Positions 31,639 to 40,678 of a stretch of DNA of 64,000 nucleotides are shown one piece after another. The DNA comes from a virus. Below the pieces are notes generated by a model. It was not told the DNA's origin. It did not search any database and saw only the letters and a list, made by a program, of their open reading frames with translations. The stretch is from positions 1 through 64,000 of the IMG/VR virus record IMGVR_UViG_3300037225_000932; one strand, written 5' to 3'. Position 1 is the stretch's first letter; every line of letters begins with the position of its first letter. The position numbers and the translations under genes are program-made.

Positions 31639-32411
31639 GGCTAACACTTACATATAATAATAAAAGGTTTAAATATTTTACATCTTTATTTCTCCCATCA
31701 AATAATTTTAATGGTATATATCATAACTCTACAAAAAGATTTGCCAATAATGCTATAAGGGATATAGAAAATAATTTTAATAAAGCATTACCTTTTTTAG
31801 AAAAAACTCAAGAATTATTAAAAGATGATATGGTAATATTTTTAGATGAAAATTTAAAAATAGAAAAACCATATATATATAATAAATCATTAAAATCAAG
31901 ATTAAATATAACATATATAAAAATTAAGCCTAATGGTATGTGGAATAATAAAATATTAACTTGTATTTTAGCTTTAGAAAAATATAATAGTATATTATGG
32001 TTTGATATGCTTGATGCTTTTGTTAAGGAAAAATTAAATAAAGAAGAAATAGATTTTTTATACAAAAAAGCAGAAAATACGTCGCTTGTAGTAGAGTGGG
32101 AAATATTTAAATGTTTTGGTCCTCATCCCGAAGGAACACGCGGGAGAATAAAACAACCACAAACGTCTATATTTTTTTGTAATTCAGATTATATATTAAA
32201 AGAAGCCTTAAAAACAAAAATAGATCATGATCAAATAGCATTATTATTTGCTTTACAAAAAAGCAAAGGATTATATCAAGAAAAAATAGACGAAAAGACT
32301 ATTAGAGGATATAGTAGTGAAGGATTGTTTTATCCTGGCAGATTAAGGAATGGACCATTAAACAAAGAAAATAAATATAAACCTAAAATTTTTCACAAAT
32401 ATAAAATATGA
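31635..32411 (+). CDS. Glycosyltransferase-like protein, YK-tag family
   Basis: 258 residues. MRLTLTYNNKRF is a version of the shared opening. A GT-A-like region follows: DDMVIFLDENLKIEKPYIYN, then KILTCILALEKYNSILWFDM-LDA resembling the variable DxD strand, and EGLFYPGRLRNGP near the C-terminus. Not confidently placed in one family. Overlaps both neighbours by ATGA-type junctions. Confidence 0.6.
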   Translation: MRLTLTYNNKRFKYFTSLFLPSNNFNGIYHNSTKRFANNAIRDIENNFNKALPFLEKTQELLKDDMVIFLDENLKIEKPYIYNKSLKSRLNITYIKIKPNGMWNNKILTCILALEKYNSILWFDMLDAFVKEKLNKEEIDFLYKKAENTSLVVEWEIFKCFGPHPEGTRGRIKQPQTSIFFCNSDYILKEALKTKIDHDQIALLFALQKSKGLYQEKIDEKTIRGYSSEGLFYPGRLRNGPLNKENKYKPKIFHKYKI

Positions 32412-33190
32412 CAATAAATATAACATATACTGGTATAAAAAATAACAAAAATATTATTTCTATAGATAACAAAGATCTTATTTTTACCAGAAACAGAGCT
32501 ATAATACGAATATTATGGGGAACATTTTTAAAAGAAAATGATTTTCAAAGAGAAAAATTTCATAAAGAAGTTTTAGTATCATTGAAAAGCGAATGGAATA
32601 GAAAAAATATTATATGTTTTGCTGTCGGTGATTATATGTATAAATATTTATTGGATAAAGGAGCAGAACAAGTAATAAAAATTGATGAATCAATAATGTA
32701 TCATAATCATCATCATTTATACGCTAAACCACTGATAATACGAGAGGCTTTTAATATATATAAAGAAATATTGTTTTTAGATTGGGATATTTTAACATTA
32801 AAAGAAATAGATGAAAATTTATGGAATATTATATATGGTAAAAAAGGAAATATAAATGGGATATTTCAATGTCCTATGGTGACATATAGATTTGGACACT
32901 TAAAATATAGAAATAAAGAACCAAAAAACGAAATGTTAAATACTTGTTGTGTATACTGTTCAAATAAAGAGTTTATAGATGGATGGATAGATGGTTTTAA
33001 ATATATTAATTATGGAGTTGATGAAACTCCTCTAATGTATTATGTTGATAAAACTTTTGGGAAAGATATGTATATGACAAGAAATGAAATTGAAGAAACT
33101 TTTGATATAAAAATTATTAAAATGAGAAGAAAAGTTGATATATCAGATGTAAATAAAAAAGAAGAAAACATTTATTTTTGGCATAGATAA
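32408..33190 (+). CDS. GT-A glycosyltransferase-like protein, YK-tag family
   Basis: 260 residues. MTINITYTGIKNNKNIISI starts with the tag-like strand. The core is VLVSLKSEWNRKNIICFAVG, IYKEILFLDWDILTLKEID (DWD in place of DxD), and TCCVYCSNKEFIDGWIDGFK. This resembles capsular polysaccharide or DUF6734-like transferases. Acts presumably on nucleotide sugars in the cluster's glycan. The next gene begins eight bases later. Confidence 0.6.
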   Translation: MTINITYTGIKNNKNIISIDNKDLIFTRNRAIIRILWGTFLKENDFQREKFHKEVLVSLKSEWNRKNIICFAVGDYMYKYLLDKGAEQVIKIDESIMYHNHHHLYAKPLIIREAFNIYKEILFLDWDILTLKEIDENLWNIIYGKKGNINGIFQCPMVTYRFGHLKYRNKEPKNEMLNTCCVYCSNKEFIDGWIDGFKYINYGVDETPLMYYVDKTFGKDMYMTRNEIEETFDIKIIKMRRKVDISDVNKKEENIYFWHR

Positions 33191-33198
33191 TTATAAAA

Positions 33199-33867
33199 AT
33201 GAGACCTGTTTTACAATACAAAAATGATTTAATTTATGGATTTATTCACATAATGGCTGTTAATGATTATCAAGATATCGTTAATTCATTCGTTAAAGAT
33301 ATAATGAACTCAGGTCTTTATGATAAATGTAAAGAAATACAGTTAGGAGTATTAGGAGAATTTGATGAAAATTATTTTTCTAGTTTACCTGAAAAATTTA
33401 AAGTTAAATATAAATCTAATAATGTTTTAGAATATGAATTTCCTACATTAAACTTATTATATCAAAAATGTTTATTAGAAGATTGTAAAGTATTTTATAT
33501 TCACACAAAAGGAGTATCTGTAGAAGAGAAAGGATATAGAGAAAGGTGTAATCTATGGAGAGAGTATATGAAATATTTTATTATAGAAAAATACATATAT
33601 TGTGTAAAATACTTAGAAGAGTATGATGCTGTTGGATGTGAATTAGAATGTTGGCCTACTAATTGTCACTTTGCTGGTAATTTTTGGTGGTCAAAATCTG
33701 AGCATATTAAAAAATTATCACCAATATCTTCTTTAAGAAAACATAATAGAATAAGAGCAGAAAGGTGGTTGTTAAGGAGAAATAGAAATAAAAAAGTTAA
33801 ATGTCTTTTTTCTACAAACCGAGCTATAAGAGATTTTCCACCAGAAGAAAATGAATATAAAAAATGA
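33199..33867 (+). CDS. YK-tagged glycosyltransferase-like paralogue A
   Basis: 222 residues: MRPVLQYKNDLIYGF, then a block (residues 15-110) almost identical to the genes at 33864 and 37152 (IMAVNDYQDIVNSFVKDIMN, CKVFYIHTKGVSVEEKGY). The C-terminal part diverges but keeps YDAVGCE and AGNFWWSKSEHIKKL. The YIHTKG...GNFWW pattern is known from bacterial glycan clusters, where such proteins are probably transferases, though biochemistry is not available to me. First of three copies. Confidence 0.6.
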   Translation: MRPVLQYKNDLIYGFIHIMAVNDYQDIVNSFVKDIMNSGLYDKCKEIQLGVLGEFDENYFSSLPEKFKVKYKSNNVLEYEFPTLNLLYQKCLLEDCKVFYIHTKGVSVEEKGYRERCNLWREYMKYFIIEKYIYCVKYLEEYDAVGCELECWPTNCHFAGNFWWSKSEHIKKLSPISSLRKHNRIRAERWLLRRNRNKKVKCLFSTNRAIRDFPPEENEYKK

Positions 33868-34538
33868 GACCTGTTTTACAATACAAAAAAGATTGCTCTA
33901 TTTATGGATTTATTCACATAATGGCTGTTAATGATTATCAAGATATCGTTAATTCATTCGTTAAAGATATAATGAACTCAGGTCTTTATGATAAATGTAA
34001 AGAAATACAACTTGGAGTATTAGGAGAATTTGATGAAACTTATTTTTCTAAATTACCTAAAAAATTTAAAGTAAAATATAAATCATCAAATGTATTAGAA
34101 TATGAATTTCCTACATTAAACTTATTATATCAAAAGTGTTTATTAGAAGATTGTAAAGTGTTTTATATTCATACAAAAGGAGTATCTGTAAAAGATAAAA
34201 GATATAGAGAAAGGTGTAATGGTTGGAGAAAATATATGGAGTATTTTATAGTCGGAAAACACAAAGATTGTATAAAGTATTTAGAAGAGTATGATGCTGT
34301 TGGATGTGAGCATATTACATTTAGAGTATTTGTTATTTTTTCTGGTAATTTTTGGTGGGCTAAATCTGATTATATAAAAAAATTAAGACCAATATATTCT
34401 TTAAATATAAAAGGAAGAGGAGAAGCAGAGTCTTGGTTACTAAACAATAATATAGACAAAAAAGTAAAAGAGATATATAAACTAAAAAGAAAGGCAGCAA
34501 AGGCTACACCTAATGAAAATGAATATAAAAATAAATGA
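33864..34538 (+). CDS. YK-tagged glycosyltransferase-like paralogue B
   Basis: 224 residues, ATG overlapping the previous stop within the repeated junction AAATGAGACCTG. The N-terminal half is near-identical to paralogues A and C; the C-terminal half diverges (GCEHITFRVFVIFSGNFWWA, SLNIKGRGEAESWLLNN). The divergence suggests different acceptor or donor specificity built on one conserved module. Confidence 0.6.
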   Translation: MRPVLQYKKDCSIYGFIHIMAVNDYQDIVNSFVKDIMNSGLYDKCKEIQLGVLGEFDETYFSKLPKKFKVKYKSSNVLEYEFPTLNLLYQKCLLEDCKVFYIHTKGVSVKDKRYRERCNGWRKYMEYFIVGKHKDCIKYLEEYDAVGCEHITFRVFVIFSGNFWWAKSDYIKKLRPIYSLNIKGRGEAESWLLNNNIDKKVKEIYKLKRKAAKATPNENEYKNK

Positions 34539-35422
34539 AAAATCTAAAATTAAAGATAGAATATAAAGAAAAATATAAGTTAACTAATAATACCATAATA
34601 ATATCTGGAGATAATTTTGGAGATTTTTTCTTATCTTATTTAATATATTTAATATTAAAAAAATATATTATAAACATTTATTTTAATATTAACAATTTTA
34701 ATATTAACAATTTTCACGCAGAAAATTTAATAAATCACAAAGAAGATGAGCATATTTTTTTAGGAGACATATCAGACAAAATATTTTTTAATATAATTAA
34801 ATTTAAATATAATAATGAACAAGGTAATAAAAACAATATTTTAGAAATGTTTTTTAATGAATTTTTCCAACAATTTAATATACCTAATGATATTTGTGAT
34901 AAAATAAGGCAAGAGATCAAAACCACAAAATACAAGATACCAGTTAAATATTATGATATACTAAGTATACCAAGTGTAGATGTTTCAATTGTATCAAAGG
35001 GAGGATTGTGGTCTGGATACAAGAACTGGCCATATTTTAAAGAGTTAAAAGATAAACTAAATGAAAATAAAATAACTTATATAGATTTAAGTGAAAAAAA
35101 TATAAAGAATATAGAATGTTTAAATTATATTAAAAAGAGTAAATTATATTTAGGATTAGATACAGGAGTTAGTCATTACGCTTCTTCTGTTGCTTCAGGT
35201 AAAGCTTTAATACTACAAAGTGGTTATAGTTATTTTGATTTTTGGTGCTTTTATGATTATGATTATATAAATGTAAACATTGAGTGTCAAAAATGCTTCT
35301 TAAACTATTACACTATAACAAAAAAACATAAATACATGAACTGTAAAAATGACCATAAATGTATGAAAAATATTAGTGTAGATATGGTATATAATAAAAT
35401 TGTAGAAAAATTAAAAAAATGA
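34535..35422 (+). CDS. GT9-like glycosyltransferase, copy 1
   Basis: 295 residues. The N-terminal MKNLKLKIEYKEKYKLTN carries the YK-type strand. The middle is variable. The C-terminal 130 residues match the GT9 donor-binding lobe: YKNWPYFKELKDKLNENKI, KSKLYLGLDTGVSHYASSVA, SGKALILQSGYSYFDFW, then a Cys cluster (ECQKCFL...CKNDHKC) that may bind metal. Paralogue at 36247-37155, with a radical SAM gene between the two copies. Heptosyltransferase-like activity is likely; substrate unknown. Confidence 0.7.
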   Translation: MKNLKLKIEYKEKYKLTNNTIIISGDNFGDFFLSYLIYLILKKYIINIYFNINNFNINNFHAENLINHKEDEHIFLGDISDKIFFNIIKFKYNNEQGNKNNILEMFFNEFFQQFNIPNDICDKIRQEIKTTKYKIPVKYYDILSIPSVDVSIVSKGGLWSGYKNWPYFKELKDKLNENKITYIDLSEKNIKNIECLNYIKKSKLYLGLDTGVSHYASSVASGKALILQSGYSYFDFWCFYDYDYINVNIECQKCFLNYYTITKKHKYMNCKNDHKCMKNISVDMVYNKIVEKLKK

Positions 35423-36243
35423 GACCAATCTTGAAATATAAAGATTATTCTATAATAACTCAAAAATGTTTTGAAATAGAAATGTCTTCTGGTTGTACTA
35501 GGAAGTGTCTTTTTTGTTATCCAGGAGTAAACAAAGAAAGACGAAACAATCCTGTTTATTTAGATGAAAATAGATATGAAGAAGTAATTAATGAAATATA
35601 TACTTTTCCAGAAAATGAAAAAAGATGGATAGAATATGCTGGTCACGGAGAGCCTTTATCTCATCCTCAAATAAAAGAAATGTTATTATATACTCGTAAA
35701 ACATTACCTAAAATCAATCTTTTTATCATAACAAATGGAGATTTATTAACTGAAGAGTTATGCTTTTTATTTAAAGAAATACATGTAGAACAAATATTAT
35801 TAGATTATTATGGAAAATTAAACAATATAGATCCTAAAGAAAAAATTCTTAATATGATTAAAAAATCTGGTTTTAATTTAAGAAATTTTTATTTTATGGA
35901 TCATACTAAAAGAAAGTCTTCAAAATATAGAAGTAGATGTTCTAATTTGTTTATTCCAAAAGACCTTGAAAAATATAGAAATATAAAATGTTATAGACCT
36001 TATGATTTTCTTTTTTTATCTGCTGAAGGAGAATGGGTTTTGTGTGGTGAAGATCTTAAACACGAAAAAAAGTGGAGTAAAAATTTATCTATTTATGAGT
36101 TAAATCTAAATGAAGAGTTTTGTAAAATTAAAAATGAGTTAATTCTTGGAAATAGAGATATTTGTAGTATGTGCTTAAAATGTGATAATTGTGAAAAATC
36201 ATTACAGGAATCCAAGTGGCTCACTCCTAAAAAAGAAAAATGA
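35419..36243 (+). CDS. Radical SAM protein
   Basis: 274 residues. MRPILKYKDYSIITQKCFEI has the YK-type opening. The cluster motif is MSSGCTRKCLFCYPGVNKER (CxxxCxxC) near residues 26-33. AGHGEPLSHPQIKEMLLYTR is the GGE-like SAM-binding strand. The C-terminal Cys set (CSMCLKCDNCEKS) suggests an auxiliary SPASM/twitch-like Fe-S cluster. These enzymes modify peptides or sugars. It is embedded between GT9-like copies, so it may act on the same glycan. ATGA overlap upstream. Confidence 0.85.
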   Translation: MRPILKYKDYSIITQKCFEIEMSSGCTRKCLFCYPGVNKERRNNPVYLDENRYEEVINEIYTFPENEKRWIEYAGHGEPLSHPQIKEMLLYTRKTLPKINLFIITNGDLLTEELCFLFKEIHVEQILLDYYGKLNNIDPKEKILNMIKKSGFNLRNFYFMDHTKRKSSKYRSRCSNLFIPKDLEKYRNIKCYRPYDFLFLSAEGEWVLCGEDLKHEKKWSKNLSIYELNLNEEFCKIKNELILGNRDICSMCLKCDNCEKSLQESKWLTPKKEK

Positions 36244-36246
36244 AAA

Positions 36247-37155
36247 ATGAAAAATCCACAATTAAAAATAAAATATAATACTAATACTAAAATAGAATCG
36301 GTGGTTAAAGAAGAAAATAAATATACCTTATCAGTTAATCCTATATTAAACCATAAATTTTCAGGTTTTGGAGATAAATTAATGACATATTTATTTTATC
36401 TTGTTTTAAAGAGATATATTTCTAATATATTTATTGATATAAACGAAAACAATATGATGTCTTTTATAGAATATGATAAAAATGATAAACATATTATTTT
36501 AGAAAATAAAATAGATAAAACATTTTTTATAGAATATGATAACTATTATGCTGGTAGGGGAAATAATTATTATATAAAAACAAATAGTATATTAAATAGT
36601 ATATTAGAGATAATGTTAATTAAATTTTCTAAACAATTTAATGTGCCTAATAATATTTGTGATAAAATAAAACAAGAAATTAAGAATACAAAGTATAGAA
36701 TACCAGTTAAATATTATGATATACCAAATATACCAAGTGTAGATATTTCAATTGTTTCAAAAACAGGAAGATTTACACCTTATAGAAACTGGCCTTACTT
36801 TAAAGAATTAAAAGAAAAATTAAATAAAGAAAAAATAACTTATATAGATTTAATTGAAAAAAATATTAAAAATGTAGAATGTTTAAATTATATTAAAAAG
36901 AGTAAATTATATTTAGGATTAGATACAGGAGTTAGTCATTATGCTTCTTCTGTGGCTTCTGGTAAAACACTAATCATACAGAGTGGATATAATTATTTTG
37001 ATTTTTGGTGCTTTTATGATTATGATTATATAAATGTAAACATTGAGTGTCAAAAGTGTTTTAAAAGATATGGATGTCCTTATGATCATAAATGTATGAA
37101 AGATATCAGTGTAAATATGGTATATAATAAAATTATAGAAAAATTAAATAAATGA
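36247..37155 (+). CDS. GT9-like glycosyltransferase, copy 2
   Basis: 302 residues. The opening MKNPQLKIKYNTNTKIES resembles copy 1. The N-terminal half differs (HKFSGFGDKLMTYLFYLVLK has the GxGDxL loop of GT9), while the last 140 residues closely match copy 1 (YRNWPYFKELKEKLNKEKI, LYLGLDTGVSHYASSVASGK, CQKCFKRYGCPYDHKC). Clearly a tandem duplicate. The two differ mainly in the acceptor-side lobe. Confidence 0.75.
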   Translation: MKNPQLKIKYNTNTKIESVVKEENKYTLSVNPILNHKFSGFGDKLMTYLFYLVLKRYISNIFIDINENNMMSFIEYDKNDKHIILENKIDKTFFIEYDNYYAGRGNNYYIKTNSILNSILEIMLIKFSKQFNVPNNICDKIKQEIKNTKYRIPVKYYDIPNIPSVDISIVSKTGRFTPYRNWPYFKELKEKLNKEKITYIDLIEKNIKNVECLNYIKKSKLYLGLDTGVSHYASSVASGKTLIIQSGYNYFDFWCFYDYDYINVNIECQKCFKRYGCPYDHKCMKDISVNMVYNKIIEKLNK

Positions 37156-37835
37156 GACCTGTTTTAAAATACAAAACTGATTTAATTTATGGATTTATTC
37201 ACATAATGGCTGTTAATGATTATCAAGATATCGTTAATTTATTCGTTAAAGATATAATGAACTCAGGTCTTTATGATAAATGTAAAGAAATACAACTTGG
37301 AGTATTAGGAGAATTTGATGAAACTTATTTTTCTAAATTACCTAAAAAATTTAAAGTAAAATATAAATCATCAAATGTATTAGAATATGAATTTCCTACA
37401 TTAAACTTATTATATCAAAAATGTTTATTAGAAGATTGTAAAGTATTTTATATTCACACAAAAGGAGTATCAAAAGTAAATATTAGAGAAAAAATAAACT
37501 GCGATATGTGGAGAAGATATATGGAGTATTTTATAGTAGAAAAGCATAAAGATTGTATAGAATATTTAAAAGAATATAATGCTGTAGGATGTCAGGTTTC
37601 AACTGATAAGATGCCATTTTGTAGAAATTGGTGTTTTGTTGGTAATTTTTGGTGGTCTAAATCTGAATATATTAAAAAATTATCACCAATATCTTCTTTA
37701 AGAAAACATAATAGAATGAAAGCAGAAAAGTGGGTTTTAAGTTATAAGGATAAAAAGGTAAAATCTCTCTTTGAGGTAAATAGAAGACTTATAGACTTTC
37801 CACCAGAAGAAAATGAATATAAAAATCAAGTATAA
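37152..37835 (+). CDS. YK-tagged glycosyltransferase-like paralogue C
   Basis: 227 residues, MRPVLKYKTDLIYGF, third copy of the module at 33199 and 33864. Residues 15-110 are near-identical at both DNA and protein level to copy B. The C-terminal half (GCQVSTDKMPFCRNWCFVGN, FWWSKSEYIKKLSPISS) partly matches copy A. This mosaic is suggestive of recombination or gene conversion among copies. ATGA overlap with the GT9 copy before it. Confidence 0.6.
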   Translation: MRPVLKYKTDLIYGFIHIMAVNDYQDIVNLFVKDIMNSGLYDKCKEIQLGVLGEFDETYFSKLPKKFKVKYKSSNVLEYEFPTLNLLYQKCLLEDCKVFYIHTKGVSKVNIREKINCDMWRRYMEYFIVEKHKDCIEYLKEYNAVGCQVSTDKMPFCRNWCFVGNFWWSKSEYIKKLSPISSLRKHNRMKAEKWVLSYKDKKVKSLFEVNRRLIDFPPEENEYKNQV

Positions 37836-37837
37836 CA

Positions 37838-38644
37838 TTAATACTTGTCTATATCAAACATTTTGTTATCTTCTTTTGATATATTTATATTGTTAATGTG
37901 TAAAAACTTTTTAAATTTTAAAAAACTATTAGACTCAAAAATATAATTATCTTCATTATGAAACTTAAGAGTATTATTTGTAAATAAACTTAATCTTTTT
38001 TTATTACATAAAAAATTTAATTTAGCCTCTAATCTCGTGTTAAAGTTACAAGTGCATTTGTCCCAAGAGTTTAATTTTCCAAAAGTATTGATAAATTTTT
38101 TATCAAAAGAAGTTCTTGTAATAGTCCTTGAAGAGCAGGGAAAGTTTTTCTCATAATAAGATGGAGTAGTATCTTTGTTATAATAAGAAGCTATTTCATA
38201 TTCTCCTAAAATATTGTTTATATTTTTAATATTTTCATCATATAACAGAGTATCATCTTCTAGCCATATATGAAAATCATATTTTTTAATGGCTAAATTT
38301 GAAGCTAATAGATAAGATGGTATACTTGGATAATTATAGTAAATATTATTGTGTTGTATTATTTTTGCTTCTTTATACATTTTTCTATCAGTCCATTTTT
38401 TTACTAAATCTATTTTGTTGTTATTTAATTTTGAAGATAATAAAAATGAATTATTTTTTAATTTAGAAATATGTTGTATTATACACAGATCTAATATTCC
38501 ATTTCTTTTTGCGTTTAATTTTGGATATAAATATTTACAAAAAATATAAGGAAAATATACTCTTTTATTTTGAAGTATAGTTATTAAGGTTTTTTGTTGA
38601 ATACTATCAGGTGTTGTATTTTTTTTGTATGATATATTTATCAT
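37838..38644 (-). CDS. GT-A glycosyltransferase-like protein, YK-tag family
   Basis: 268 residues on the minus strand, facing the cluster. MINISYKKNTTPDSIQQKTL has the tag. KKYDFHIWLEDDTLLYDENI contains an EDD metal-binding motif, followed by EIASYYNKDTTPSYYEKNFP. GT2-like or related; the acceptor is unknown. Its start overlaps by two bases the start of the divergent DUF488 gene. Confidence 0.6.
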   Translation of the reverse strand: MINISYKKNTTPDSIQQKTLITILQNKRVYFPYIFCKYLYPKLNAKRNGILDLCIIQHISKLKNNSFLLSSKLNNNKIDLVKKWTDRKMYKEAKIIQHNNIYYNYPSIPSYLLASNLAIKKYDFHIWLEDDTLLYDENIKNINNILGEYEIASYYNKDTTPSYYEKNFPCSSRTITRTSFDKKFINTFGKLNSWDKCTCNFNTRLEAKLNFLCNKKRLSLFTNNTLKFHNEDNYIFESNSFLKFKKFLHINNINISKEDNKMFDIDKY

Positions 38645-39020
38645 GACTATTTACACTATCGGGTATCTTAACACTACTAGATTAAATCTTAAACATAAAA
38701 TACAAGAATTAAACTTAGTTTTAGTAGATATTAGACTTAATCCATACTCTCATTTTCCATTTTGGAACAAAAATGATTTAGAAGATTTTTTTAAAGAAGA
38801 TTATTTACATATTAAAGATTTAGGTAATGAAAATTATAAAGGAAGAGAAATAAAAATCCCAAATATAGATAATGGTATAAAGGCAATAAAAGAAATATAT
38901 AATAGAAATAAAAGTTGTATATTAATGTGTGTTTGTTCTAAATATAATCTATGTCATAGAAAAATAATAGCAGAAAAAGTAAAAGAGATTTTATGTTGCG
39001 AAATAGAAGAGATAGAATAG
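38643..39020 (+). CDS. DUF488 family protein
   Basis: 125 residues from ATG 38643 (MTIYTIGYLNTTRLNLK). Contains LVLVDIRLNPYSHFPFWN and CVCSKYNLCHRKIIAEKV, the Asp-Ile-Arg and Cys...CHR hallmarks of DUF488, a small family often found with DNA metabolism or defence genes and of uncertain biochemistry. It terminates with TAG; readthrough would add six residues. It starts next to the divergent glycosyltransferase. Confidence 0.8.
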   Translation: MTIYTIGYLNTTRLNLKHKIQELNLVLVDIRLNPYSHFPFWNKNDLEDFFKEDYLHIKDLGNENYKGREIKIPNIDNGIKAIKEIYNRNKSCILMCVCSKYNLCHRKIIAEKVKEILCCEIEEIE

Positions 39021-39034
39021 CATAGGATAACGTC

Positions 39035-40015
39035 TTGATATCTCACAGAAATATAAAAATAACATATGATATATCAAAAACAAAAAATATTTCTATAGTA
39101 TCACATTCTGTTGAAAAGAAATATAATATATCTATTTCTACTAATAATAATTTTGGAGCAAAAAATACTTTTCTTAAACACTTTATTAAAAGTGGAATAT
39201 TCTCTAAAATTTCTTATAATTATTTTTCCCCGATTGGGAAAAGTAAACAGATATTTTTTATTTCTATAAATGAAATAAATTGTTTAATAAATCACGGTGA
39301 TAACACTTGGATTAATAATAATATATTTAATGAATGTGATAAAATAAATAAGCATATAGATTTTTATTTTGTTTTACAGTATTCACATAATAGAAAAGAA
39401 GAATATAATGAATTAGGTAAAAAATACTCTATGTTTGTTTTGCCTTTAATTTATCCGCCATCTCCTAATTTTAAAGAAAACACTTTTTTATGGAAAAATA
39501 AAGAGTTTAAGTATTTAGCTAATATGGCTTTTGGAACAAGAATTAGAAAGCATAGGAGACCTTGGATAAAAAGAACTTTAAATGATAATAGATTTTTTAG
39601 ACAAAAAACTTTTGGTGATGATTATATAAATATACTTAAGGACACTAAGTGGGGATTATCACTTAAGGGAGCAGGTTATTCTTTTGATGGTAAGTGTTAT
39701 AGAGAAGCTGAATATATGTCTTTTGGTATGCCATTAGCTTTAAATTACAAACCGTGTTATCCTTTTCCTTTTTATCCAGGAGAACATTATTTATATTTAA
39801 ATAATCCAATACAATTAGCGGTGTTAGATAGTATTGATCCAACAAATTACGCTAAAAAATCAAGAGAAACTTGGGAAAATTATTTTAGCCCTAAAGGTAT
39901 GACTAATTTATTATTAGAAATTATATTTAATAAAAAATATAGAGATAATATACCTAAATTTTGGAAACACTTTGAAGAAAAATCTCAAGATAACATATGT
40001 AAAACAAATATATAA
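39035..40015 (+). CDS. Exostosin-like (GT47-type) glycosyltransferase
   Basis: 326 residues, TTG start with AGGA eight bases upstream. MISHRNIKITYDISKTKN includes the tag-like strand. The C-terminal KWGLSLKGAGYSFDGKCYRE-AEYMSFGMPLALNYKP resembles the donor-binding loop of exostosin-type GT-B enzymes (E in the centre of the loop). Last enzyme of the rightward glycan cluster. Specific sugar not deducible. Confidence 0.6.
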   Translation: MISHRNIKITYDISKTKNISIVSHSVEKKYNISISTNNNFGAKNTFLKHFIKSGIFSKISYNYFSPIGKSKQIFFISINEINCLINHGDNTWINNNIFNECDKINKHIDFYFVLQYSHNRKEEYNELGKKYSMFVLPLIYPPSPNFKENTFLWKNKEFKYLANMAFGTRIRKHRRPWIKRTLNDNRFFRQKTFGDDYINILKDTKWGLSLKGAGYSFDGKCYREAEYMSFGMPLALNYKPCYPFPFYPGEHYLYLNNPIQLAVLDSIDPTNYAKKSRETWENYFSPKGMTNLLLEIIFNKKYRDNIPKFWKHFEEKSQDNICKTNI

Positions 40016-40017
40016 TA

Positions 40018-40045
40018 TTGAATTGTTAATACGTATATTTATAAT
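40018..40045 (+). promoter_or_regulatory. Sigma70-like promoter
   Basis: TTGAAT (40018-40023), 16-base spacer, TATAAT (40040-40045), about 80 bases upstream of the secreted-protein gene starting at 40128. Confidence 0.45.
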
Positions 40046-40127
40046 AGTGGTGTTAAAATAGTTTATACATAATATTAAACAAAGAGCCAATCTTTAGATG
40101 TTAAAAACTTTTAATAAGGAGAAAATA

Positions 40128-40520
40128 ATGAAAAAAGTTTTAATTATGTTAGTTGTGTCGATGTTTTTGTTTGGTAGTTATGTTTTTGCTCAAGTTGTAG
40201 CTCCGGCTCCTGTCGTTCCCCCAGTTCCTGTTCCGGTCGGTCCAGTGGGTCCACGGGCAGCTATGGTATTTCCTGAGACAACAAGAACAATTATGCTTTT
40301 GTCAAGAGTAAATCTTACTGATGAACAAAAAGCAAAAGCAAAAGAGATTTTAGACAAAGCTGTTGCTGAAGTAGTAGAAAAAGTTCTGACTGCCGAGCAA
40401 AGAGATCAACTTAAAGCCGCACAAGCAGAGCGTGGACCGGGTAGAGGACCAGGTGGAGCAGGTGGCCCAGGAGGCCCAGGAGGCCCAGTCGGTGGGCCAC
40501 GCAGGCCGGCTGCACAATAA
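40128..40520 (+). CDS. Secreted Pro/Gly-rich protein
   Basis: 130 residues from ATG 40128, which has AAGGAG upstream; an in-frame ATG at 40098 is less likely. Signal peptide MKKVLIMLVVSMFLFGSYVF-AQ. Then a Pro/Val-rich segment (PAPVVPPVPVPVGPVGP), a helical middle (LTDEQKAKAKEILDKAVAEV) resembling short periplasmic helix-hairpin proteins, and a Gly-Pro-Gly repeat tail (GPGGAGGPGGPGGP). The codons are much richer in G and C than the surroundings, suggesting acquisition or strong repeat constraint. Exported; function unknown. Confidence 0.75.
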   Translation: MKKVLIMLVVSMFLFGSYVFAQVVAPAPVVPPVPVPVGPVGPRAAMVFPETTRTIMLLSRVNLTDEQKAKAKEILDKAVAEVVEKVLTAEQRDQLKAAQAERGPGRGPGGAGGPGGPGGPVGGPRRPAAQ

Positions 40521-40540
40521 TACGGGTAATGGTTTTTTAA

Positions 40541-40558
40541 CTCTATTTTTAAATAGAG
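40541..40558 (+). terminator. Hairpin after secreted-protein gene
   Basis: CTCTATTT (40541-40548), TT loop, AAATAGAG (40551-40558). An 8-bp perfect stem 20 bases after the stop codon; it lacks a T-run, so it may stabilise the 3' end rather than terminate. Confidence 0.45.
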
Positions 40559-40580
40559 AAAAACACTATATAGAAATAAA

Positions 40581-40610
40581 AGAAAAGAGTGCAAATCTCT
40601 TTTCTTTTTA
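40581..40610 (+). terminator. Rho-independent terminator
   Basis: AGAAAAGAG (40581-40589) pairs with CTCTTTTCT (40597-40605), loop TGCAAAT, followed by T-rich tail. It separates the secreted-protein gene from tnpB at 40679. Confidence 0.75.
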
Positions 40611-40678
40611 GTTTAAAAAATGCCTCTTAATTCTATAAAAAAGAAGGATTATTTTCTATACTATAGTATTTATACATT

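Noticed and set aside
40406-40594. Minus-strand ORF rich in Pro/Gly
   Set aside because: It is the complement of the GPG repeat tail of the secreted-protein gene, with no start signal.
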